From Adenophora triphylla var. japonica (Eukaryota; Streptophyta; Magnoliopsida; Asterales; Campanulaceae): 64,000 nucleotides of DNA. Under the pieces are notes generated by a model, which did not search any database, was not told where the DNA came from, and was given only the letters and a program-made list of their open reading frames with translations. A program made the position numbers and the translations under genes. Shown piece after piece: positions 52,527 to 62,095 of the stretch. The stretch's first letter is position 1. Every line of letters begins with the position of its first letter. The stretch lies in contig JAFEMH010001241.1 in the NCBI GenBank assembly GCA_022495995.1, positions 372,001-436,000 on the forward strand. The letters are read 5' to 3'.

Positions 52527-54766
52527 TGTAAGTATCCAAATCTGGCTCATGCCTCCCGGTTAAGTTTCCCGGCAATTTCCCGAACATTCCTAAAGTTTAG
52601 GGACAATTCTGGAACTTTTCCAAACTTTCCAAGGAAGGAAGGACCTGCTAGAAATTAAAATTCCAAGCAGGACCTCGCTGGAAAGAAGGGTCTAGAATTG
52701 TCACCTTGCATGTTTCTAGAGAAATCTGGACTGACCGCAAATGAAGCCACACGGCCTCTTTCGCTTTTATCAGCCATCTTTAAATAAAGTGAATTTCTCA
52801 TTTAACAGGGGGGCCTTCTCTCTCACAAAAGGACTCTCTCTCTCACTAGGTGGTTCTCTCTAATTCTCTCTCTTAACGTAAATGGGAGTCTCTCTCTCCT
52901 CTCACTAAACGCAAAAAACCAAAGGTCCTCACCTTCTCTCTCTAATGGCGTTCCCCACTCCATAATCGTCTTCTCCAATCACCTATCAACCTTGTTTCCT
53001 CCCTCCGCCCTAACGGAGACCCAATTCCCCCTCAATCGTTCCTCACCCTCTAATTGCTTCCTCAGCAACAATCTTCTTCTCCGGCCAAGCCCACCTCCGT
53101 TCCCTCTCCCTACTCCGGCCGAACTGAAAACCCCACCCAAATCTCCCTAAATTGCTTCTCAACCTAAATCCAAACCCTTCATCGTCATTCTCTTTATCTA
53201 CCTCAAATCCATCGAAGCCCGTCTTCCCCAGTTCCAGACCGTGAGCTCGTCCACTAGGTCTCAAACTCCATTATTTCCGGCCGAGTTTCCGTTCATCTCC
53301 GGCCGTCCTCACAACCTCCACCTGGTCTATTTCCGGTGGTCTTCATATATCCCACATCCGATCTCTATTCCTACCTACCACTACCAATTTACCAACACAT
53401 TCAGATCAACTCAGAGCCCAAAAACCGATTCCTCACCAGTTGAGGTATTCCCCAAAAACCGATTGCTGTTTCCCTGTTCAGAGCCCAAGTCGGATCCACT
53501 CACGTACACACGCATATTTGCAACTGCAAATATACTCCGTCTGAGAGCTCGAAGCTCGTCCTGAAGCTGAATCGAAGGCTCTCTATACCGACGTGGTATA
53601 GAGAGTGTGGACCTACAAGGGTAACTAATCTCAACCTTTTGCTCTCTCTCTCTCTGTTTTTATTGTGTAATGAAGTTCCCAGGTTCAATATGATGGTAGT
53701 ATGGAATCTGAATACATTTGGTTTTGTTATAACCTCAGTTAACGTTGCAGTATCTGATCATGTATTTATCATATTGAGCTGTTTGATTCTGGACTTGGTT
53801 GAACGTGTTTGGTTTCGGTCTCTAGGATGTTCAATCAGGTTCCACACCGTAAATGTGTTTTACATTTTAACATTGAAATGTAGTAGCTGGATGTGCATTT
53901 TTGAAATCATTTATTTAGCTTCATACATTTTGGAATTAATGGCTCAGTAGCTGTTTGTTGCAATGCCCTAACTCTCCTTCCTTTTCTCTATTTTCATTAC
54001 TTGGTGTAATTGCTATGCCTAATATGTTGCTCGGTTTAGAACATGAGTAGACTTATATTACCATGCTTAGTCTGCAGTTTATTCAAAATCTGATTGGATA
54101 TGTTATGCTCTGATATCTAGATGTTCTGTTCATGCATTTGTTCTCGTAATGATGTATGTTTTTGATCAATAATGATATGTGTTGTGCATTAAATGTTGAG
54201 ATGAGTGTGGATCGTTCCATATCCACATTCATATCCACACTCATCAGAGCATTGATCTCTCTGAGGTCGTAGGGACCTGTTCTGTTGATCTGAAATTTGC
54301 TACCAATTGTCTCTGCAATCCTTGCTGTGAAAAACCTCTGCAGGTGGGCTTGTTGTGTCACGCGACACACTTGACCATCCGAGGTCCTGTGTCGGGCGAC
54401 ACATGTAGCCACTTTGCAGCTGGACCATTTCAGTCGTAAGTTGTTCATTTCAATGTAATTGGGATGTGGCCCCCCGAACCAAGCGGCTCACAAGATGTAA
54501 TTCTCTCATTTCATCAATAATACAAAGCATCAAAATGCATTTTATCACATTTTGTCTCACACAATCGCACACATTTATGAATGAATTGGATGTTGAACAA
54601 ATAGAAAGACTCGTATCCGAGGCTTGTTGGGTGAACGCCAAACGTTCTTCCCAACACGTAACCTGACCCCCGAACCCATCTTCTCTTTTCAAAAGGTTTT
54701 CAATGTTTTCCTTTAAAACGGCGTGGCGACACCTAAAAATTTATTTTATTTTTCGGCGAGCGTACA
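52527..54766 (+). repeat. Tat-C 3' LTR
   Basis: 2240 bp, highly similar to 41839-44082, with the palindromic modules at 54347-54410. Confidence 0.9.
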
Positions 54767-55295
54767 GATGGTCAATCTAGGTGATAGATAAAAATAGAGA
54801 TTTTTTTTTTGAAAATCAAAAGGAAAACAAATAGTGGCTGCACCAAGTGGTTACGTTTCTCCCAAATTAGGAAGACTTAGGCCGTCGTAGTTCCACATAA
54901 AGGGAGAGAGAGAGAAAGAATAAATTAAATTACAACTCCCAAATCCTCAATGGACCGGACTTTAATTAAATAAAAACCCAATCGCACGCAGTTTTATAAA
55001 TAATAATTGATTATTTAACTAAAATACGGATTCGAGTTCAACATCTTAAGGGAGGCCTTAAGATGAGATAACTCTACAGATAATGAATTCTGGGATCCCC
55101 CTTGCGTGTTCGACTCTCGTCTTGGACTATGAGATGAACAGGAAAAACCAGAAAACAACCAGATTGCCGAGGCGATATCTCGCGCGAGATAGGATATCTC
55201 GTGCGAGATATGCCTGATCTGGGAACAGAAAATCGATTTTTTTTTTGAAAACCTCTCTTTTAATTTTGACGCAAGTTTAAGCCTCTTAATTTTAA
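54767..55295 (-). other. Tat-A leader, PBS-proximal part
   Basis: Continuation of the Tat-A leader. The two-hairpin element on the minus strand is at 54835-54894 (ACC-ACTT-GGT second hairpin) and a palindrome pair at 55177-55209 (ATCTCGCGCGAGAT and ATCTCGTGCGAGAT, centres 19 bp apart). No coding frame. Confidence 0.65.
55177..55209. promoter_or_regulatory. CGCG palindrome pair, Tat-A leader (first)
   Basis: Two 14-bp palindromes, both perfect apart from one CG to TG change, centres 19 bp apart, about 100 bp inside the PBS. Confidence 0.75.
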
Positions 55296-55314
55296 GTCCC
55301 CAGCGGAGTCGCCA
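55296..55314 (-). other. Tat-A primer-binding site
   Basis: TGGCGACTCCGCTGGGGAC on the minus strand, one base from the 5' LTR. Confidence 0.8.
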
Positions 55315-55315
55315 C

Positions 55316-56275
55316 TGTGAGCGTTGTGAGGGATTTTGAGTCGCCACCTATATTATTCGTTTGGAAAACATAGAAAAACCATTTTTTTGAAAGAGATTTG
55401 GGTTCGGGGCTTAGGTTATGGAATGGGAAGGTCAAGGAGTACCCATTCCACCCAATCCGGGGATCGGTCTTGCTAAAGAAAAGAGAGGTTTTCAAAAAAG
55501 AGAAGAAGATTTCAAATAAAAAATAAATAAAGATCCATTTAACGGGGTTAAACGAAATGTAGGATCGATTGCTTCGAGACCGTCCCCATGATTTGGAGAG
55601 GCTCTAGGACGACCCTAGATTCTATGGATTTATACCACTCTAACAATCAATTAGAAAGGTATTTAGGGGTTACCTTGCGTGAGGTGATTTGGGCAGAGTT
55701 TCGACTCAAGTTTAGAATCAAATCTTGATACGGACAAAGCTTCGCCTCAGTCCTTGACTTGGATCTTGACGTTTGTTTATCAGCAAGGTTGACAAACAAA
55801 CTTTGAGGTGATTTTGTAGGAATCTTTCAGGGAGAGAAACCAACAAAATGTGTGTGAATTGTGGAATTGTGGACCTTTTTGAACCTTGGAAGTCACCAAG
55901 TATTTATAGGTGTTGGAGAGGTGTTGAAGATGAGATCAAACACTTCAAGAAGGTTCCAGACTCCAAGCTCTATTGGTTGGCCGGATGGATGAAGTTTTAT
56001 CTCGAAAAGAGGTTGAAATCGACGAGGAAACTGTCATCTGCATGCTGCAGAAGGACAATATCTCGCGCGAGACACGCCATTCCGTGCGAGATATTGCTCC
56101 TGTGGACAATTCTGTCCTTCCCTCGTTATCTCGCATGCAGTTTAGTCCCAAACTAATGGTGGTTAGTCAAAACTTAACGAAACATGACGAAATGGTGGAT
56201 TTTTACTTCTTGACTCAAAGCGAAACTTAGAGTGGTATAAATATGATCCGATGTGTTCAGAATGGGGTGTCTACA
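55316..56275 (-). repeat. Tat-A 5' LTR
   Basis: 960 bp, the pair of 13251-14221, with an 11-bp deletion relative to it near 55815. Palindromes TCTCGCGCGAGA (56061-56072) and TTCCGTGCGAGA (56080-56091) are 19 bp apart. Confidence 0.9.
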
Positions 56276-58661
56276 GCTTCGCCCATATCTTTCATTGAGA
56301 AACACTTCCCTAACCAAGACTTGACAGTCTCAAGTGCAGGAATGTCATTTTCAATGAGTAAGATATTATCGACATACAACAAGAGAAATAGTACAACGCT
56401 CCCACTGAATTTCATGTATACACAAGGTTCATCTTCATTCTTGATAAAACCAAACTCTTTGATTTTCTTATCGAACTGAAGATTCCAACTCCTAGAAGCT
56501 TGCTTTAATCCATAAATGGATCTTTGCAACTTGCACACCTTACTAGAATTTCGTGAATCTACAAAACCTTTGGGTTGTGTCATATACACATCCTCTAGCA
56601 GTTTTCCATTAAGGAAAGCGGTTTTGACATCCATTTGCCATATCTCATAGTCATAATATGTGGCTATGGCAATCAAAATTCTAACATACTTAAGCATGGC
56701 AACAGGCGAGAAGGTTTCATCATAGTCTACACTATGAGTATGCCTATATCCCTTTGCTACAAGCCTAGCCTTATAAGTATGCACCTTTCCATCCATGTCA
56801 GTCTTCTTCTTGAAGACCCACTTGCACCCTATGGTTTTTACACCTTCGGGGTGGCTCAATCAAGTTCCAAACTTGATTATCCGACATGGATTGCAATTTG
56901 GACTTCATGGCTTCTAACCATTTATTCGAATCGGGATCGGGCATCGCCTCTTGATAGGAAGTAGGTTCGTCATTCTCAATGACTTCCACTTCATTACTTT
57001 CCGACACGAGAAATCCATATCTATCAAGTGCGGATCGTAACCTATCCGATCTACGATGGACTTGTAGATCTTAAACCGGTTCCACAACTTCTTGTGGAGT
57101 TGGTTCAGTCTCTACTATCGGTTCCATGTTATTTTCGAGTTCTTGAACTTCTTCAAGATCAATTTTACTCCCACTAGATGCTTTATTGAGAAACCGTTCC
57201 TCAAGAAAAGTACCATATTGAGCAACAAACACTTTGTTCTCAACGCGGTTGTAAAAGTAATACCCTTTGGTTTCCTTAGGATAACCAACGAAAATAACCT
57301 TGTCAGATTTAGGTGCTAACTTATCAGAGAGAAGTCTCTTCACATAAGCTTCGCAACCCCAAATCATCATGAAAGACAAATTAGATTTTCTTCCATGCCA
57401 CATCTCATATGGGGTCTTAGGAGCCGATTTAGTAGGGACTCTGTTCAGTGTGAACGCAGCAGTCTCTAATGCATGTCCCCAAAAGGATATAGGAAGGTCT
57501 ACTTGACACATCATCAAACGAACCATATCTAATAGGGTTCTATTCCTCCTCTCGGAAACACCATTCCATTGTGGTGTTTCGGGTGGAGTCAACTCTGAAA
57601 CAATTCCACAGTTTTTGAGATGATTGTCAAACTCTTGGCTCAAATACTCACCACCATGATCGGATCGAAGTGCTTTAATTGTTTTGCCAAGTTGATTTTA
57701 TACTTCATTTTGTAATGTTCTAAACATCTCAAATGATTCACTCTTTAACTTCATTAGATAGACATAGCCATATCTAGATAAGTCATCGGTGAATGTAATG
57801 AAATACCGAAATCCTCACCTAGCAATGCTGCTCATTGGTCCGCAAACATCAGTATGTATTAAGCCCAATAAGTCACTAGCCCTTTCACTACTCTTAGTGT
57901 AGGATGGTTTGGTCATTTTGCCCAATAAACAAGATTCACATATCTCATATGATTCATAAACATGTGAGTCTAACATTCCATCTTTGTGGAGTTTAGAAAT
58001 GCGTTTCTCGTTTATATGACCAAGCCGACAATGCCACATGAACGAGTTGTTCACGTCATTCGGTTTAGACTTCTTATCCACATGATAATCATTTTCAACA
58101 CTATTTTGTTTCTCATCAACATCAAGAACATAAAGGTCATTAAATGAATTTGCAATACCATAAAGCATATCATTTAAATAAATATAAAACTTCTTATTCG
58201 CAATAAGAAAATTATATCCCTCATTATCCAAACAAGAAACAGAAATAATATTCCTACTCAAATCCGAAACATAGTAACAATTATTCAAAACAAGTACTAA
58301 GCCACTAGGTAAAGTTACATCATATGTCCCTATGGCTAATGCAGCAACTCTTGTTCCATTCCCAACACGCAGTTCAACTTCACCTTGTTTGAGTAGCTTC
58401 CATTTCTCAGTCCCTGCACATTTAAACAAATGTGAGATCCACATCCGGTATCTAATACCCATGAACTAGAAACAGAAAGGAAAATATCTATCATATAGAT
58501 ACCTGAAGTAGTAGCAATCGTATTGCTCTTCTTCGCCTTTAGGCCTTCCTTGTAAGCCTTGCAGTTGCGCTTTCAATGACCAACCTCTTGGCAATGGTAG
58601 CAAACCGCATCCTTTTGAGATGCCTTGGGAGCCTCTTTGGCATCGGCAACCTTTGCCTTAG
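56276..58661 (-). pseudogene. pol: Copia-2 gag end, integrase and RT N-terminus
   Basis: Minus-strand order from high to low coordinates. A zinc knuckle near 58550-58610 has its Trp codon changed to TGA (58573-58575). The GAG-pre-integrase region lies at 57815-58462 (FMWHCRLGHINEKRISKLH, then CESCLLGKMTKPSY and LIHTDVCGP with the first catalytic Asp). Integrase C-half is at 57071-57643 (NGVSERRNRTLLDMV with the catalytic Glu, WGCEAYVKRL). RT is at 56276-56859 (GCKWVFKKK, YDETFSPVA, GLKQASRSWN). The RT catalytic motif reads YVDN rather than YVDD. Frame breaks occur near 57650-57815, 57010-57070 and 56850. RT continues at 13250. Tat-F cuts the 5' part at 58662. Confidence 0.8.
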
Positions 58662-60787
58662 TGTAAGTACCCAAATCCGGATCGCCAAAATCCGTTAGAA
58701 GTTAACCGAAATTCGTTAGCTGGCCCGCTCCAGGTTAACCGGAACCCGTTAAGCTCCCCGTTCTCAAGCCAACGAGACGTCCCGGGATTGCCCCGTGCAT
58801 CCCAACGTCAAAGCGTACTCAACACACGTCGTCGCAGGTAAAAGTACAACTAATCCTGAAAAATGCACTTTCCGGCACTTTCCGGGAGCGTTTCAGACAT
58901 TTTCCGGATAGTTATTTAAAAAACGGACAAAACCGGGAATAATTGCACGAAATCCCATAACCTGGTGAGTCACTGGACACATGGCACGCATGCCACAGCT
59001 CCCTTGTCAAACTCAATCACATTTCAATGTGTAAAGACTAAAATACCCTTGGTATACAGTCCAAGTCCGGTCGGACTCTTTTGCAGAGAATCCAGAATTG
59101 CCAGCAAGTCCCTCCAGTTTCCAAAGTTTCACAAAACCCCCTAGAATTCAGCCTAAGTCCATCCGGACTCTTTTGCAAATTTACCCTATAAATACAGAGG
59201 GCTGTCAAACATTTTGAAAATAACAAAATTCACCCAAAATTTACCACAGCCACGACCCAAACCCTTTTCACCCTCTCCCGAGCCCCCGTTTTGCCTCGAT
59301 TAGCATGAAAACTCCGTATTTCAACCAAATACAACCCCACCACCTCGAAACATCGTTCCAAACACCTTTTCGTATCCCATATACGCCCACCGAGCCAAAG
59401 GAGCCGACCCTAGCCATAGGTAGTGCTCTCTCTCCCTAAACACTCGTTCCGTCTCGGTTTACGCGCCAGTCGCTACAACCATTTCGGACGAACGTTGTTG
59501 AAATTTAGACGTCACCGTCTAACGGGGTCCGATACGTTTTAGTCCCTGATCCTCTTCTCTTCCCGTAAGAGAAGTAATTTCGGGTTAAAACGGCGTTCCG
59601 GCCCCGTTCCGTTACTTTTTATGTCATTTACAATTTCGGATCGTTTTATCCATTGAACGTTATTTAATTTGTGTCATTTACAAATTCCGGATCATTTGAT
59701 CCGTCGATCGTCATTTACTTTCATGTCCTTTACAATTTCGAGCCGTTTGGCTCGTTGAACGCACTTTACAATTCCGGGTCGTTTGATTCCGTCGATACCG
59801 CACTTTAAATACTGTCATTTACAAGTCCGAGCCATTTAGCTCGTGATAGTATTTACTTATCAAAAGTCCGAGTTGCAAAAATGATTCGTTGATCGCATAT
59901 CATTTAATGCTTTTTTCCCGTAAAATCGCTAACAATGTAATGCCCGGTTCAAAATCGGAGTTTGACATTCGAACTCTCTTTCAAAACGCGCGAAATGACG
60001 TTTGTCATCCAAACGAACATCTTCAAACTTAAAAGCCGACATTTGACACTCAAAATCATTTAATACTTTTTTCCCGTGAAATCGCTAACACTGACATGCC
60101 CGGTTCAAAACCGGAGTTCGACATTCGAACTCTCTTTCAAAAACGCGCGAAATGACGTTTGGCATCCAAACGATCATCTTCAAACTCAAAAATCCGACGT
60201 TTGACATTCAAACGCTCTTTTCTTAAAAGTCAACATTTGACATTTAAGTTAAACAGTTAAAATCAGCACTCGTGTCACTTTTCCTAAAAAACCTTAAAAC
60301 CGACGTTTGTCATTCAAACGCTCGCCTTTTCAAAAGAATCACAAAAATCAACGTTTGACATTCAAACCAAGATTAAGCTTGTCATTCAAGACCCATTTCA
60401 AAAAATGCAAACCCATACACACACACGCACACATTTTTGAGAAAGGTAGAAAGACTCGTCATACGAGGCGTTTCGGGTGATCTCAAAATACTCTTCCCGA
60501 AACGTAACGTGACCTCCGAACCTAACAATCTCTGGTACTAAAAAAAAACTTTTTCCTCGTTTTTTCTACCAAAAAAATGACACCCCCTTTTCAAAGCCTT
60601 TTCCTAAGTTTTTGCTACCAATAAAAACGACACCATTTTCACAAAAAAAAGCCGTTTCTCAACGTTTGGGCTCAAAATACAAAACCGCGTGGCGACTCCT
60701 CTCCTTCCCGAAAGCCAGGTCTCAAACACCAACCCTCCGCGAAAGACAACTGCCTATTTGTCGCGTGCGAAAATTCGGGTAATTTCA
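58662..60787 (+). repeat. Tat-F 5' LTR with internal subrepeats
   Basis: About 2126 bp from TGTAAGTACCC to a CA end just before the PBS; the 3' edge could shift by a base or two. It has diverged units of about 60 bp (GTCATTTACAA and CGATCGTC words, 59620-59860), two 156-bp units starting at 59901 and 60057 (each with AACGCGCGAAATGACGTTTG), and many TTGACATTCAAACG-like words to 60400. Confidence 0.75.
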
Positions 60788-60789
60788 GT

Positions 60790-60808
60790 TGGCGACTCCG
60801 CTGGGGAC
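60790..60808 (+). other. Tat-F primer-binding site
   Basis: TGGCGACTCCGCTGGGGACT after the LTR. Confidence 0.8.
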
Positions 60809-62095
60809 TTGGATACTTTTTTAAAAAACTGCCATTGTTTTCAAAAAAAGCCTTCCATGGGTCAAACTTTCGTTTACCCTTTCTTGTTTTTGTGTGCGTG
60901 TGTTACTTTAAACCTCAAACGGTTTTTCAAAAGGGCGTTGCATTTTTATCTTTTTCAAAATCATAACATGTTCGTGCATTCACGTTCATACTTGATTTTC
61001 ATGCTACATTTTGAACTGCGCATAAAATTCTTTAAAACACATTCTGAAAATCTCTGTTTTACTCAGAAAAAGAATTTTAGTGACCGCACATTACTCGCAC
61101 TTGCTGCCTCGGTACACCGCACTTCACGTGCACTTGCTGCCTCGGTACACTGCACACTACGACCTGTAACCCGGGATGACCGTTCGCCAGCCTCGGTTGG
61201 TCTGCCAGACACCTTTCGAGCGCACACGGGGTCGTCCCAAACAGCCCATCCTAGCCCGTGTAAGCCATGCACTCTTTGTGTCACACTTCGTCCAAGACCC
61301 CGGTTGGTTTTTGGCTTAGTACGTGTCATAAAGCCCAAGTGTATGTTTTTACGCCGGGTTTAGTTACGAGTCAAGCTCGAAAGATTGAGACCGAAGGTCA
61401 TTCCCGACCCGGAGTCTTGAGCTTTTCAGCCTTGACTTTGACGTGGAGCTCTGCCGAAAAATATACCCGAAGGTTCAATGTGACACCGTGTCACCAAACA
61501 CTCACCGTATGCACCGTGCCCGCCACAACTTGGACAACGCCAAAAGCTAAGGCCCCTCGCACAAGCAAGTCAGGAGAGGTCATGCCGAAATTTTGGCACG
61601 ATCCCCGCCTTAACTTAAGGACGTTGACTTCGACTGTGGCCCGCGTGTCACATACGTTGGAAGTTTGCGTGATCAGCTAGCCTTAAGTTCACTTTTTCCT
61701 TTGTCGGTGGGACTCGCTTGCCTTATAGAACCCTCACTCGAGATTGTCCGTCCCGAGAAGATGATCTACAAATGAAAATGAGGGGCTTATAAATGTTGTG
61801 ACGAGATCCACTGATTAGAGCCTTAGGTTAGTTGCGAAAAAGAAGACACGATCTTTTCCAACCGATTAGGACTCTGAGAAAATGCGTTTTAAGTAAACAT
61901 TAATCGGTAACTGCACATTGCACTAGCCCGAAACCTTGAGCCAAATACCCTTTTTCGAAGCCTAAACCCTGCCTTTCGTTCCCTGTAGCGAGCAGAAAGT
62001 GGTTCAGAATTCCGGGTCGCCGCCACCGTAGTCACGGTTACGGCGGCGTCGAAAGCTCTTCGGTTTCCTCGGTTCCCTCGACGAGAATATCCGAC
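60809..62095 (+). other. Tat-F leader
   Basis: No convincing gene. It shares GGGTCAAACTTTCGTT and a CTTATAGAACCCTC-like block (about 61720) with the Tat-C leader. The open frame at 61267-61680 has no recognisable domain. Confidence 0.55.

Larger units (their letters stand above)
41839..54766 (+). mobile_element. Tat-C: large non-autonomous Tat-like element rich in tandem arrays
   Basis: LTRs at 41839-44082 and 52527-54766, perfect duplication GATGG (41834-41838 and 54767-54771), PBS and purine tract. The 8.4-kb interior has a gag fragment and three tandem arrays but no pol. LTR start, PBS and the gag N-terminus resemble Tat-F. It is inserted in the Tat-A leader. Confidence 0.9.
13251..56275 (-). 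mobile_element. Tat-A: Ty3/gypsy Tat-lineage retrotransposon with nested insertions
   Basis: LTRs at 55316-56275 (5') and 13251-14221 (3') are flanked by the perfect 5-bp duplication GCTTC. After removing Tat-B (24697-40322) and Tat-C (41839-54766), about 14.5 kb remains: 5' LTR, PBS, leader, gag, pol, two antisense genes, 41-bp tandem array, purine tract, 3' LTR. The lineage call rests on the dual RNase H in pol, the PBS and the antisense extra genes. The LTRs differ at roughly twenty positions that I can see, many of them CG to CA/TG. Confidence 0.9.

Noticed and set aside
61063..61680. Overlapping open frames in the Tat-F leader
   Set aside because: No domain, no similarity to gag or pol, and position between PBS and gag; they vary between strands as expected by chance in GC-richer DNA.
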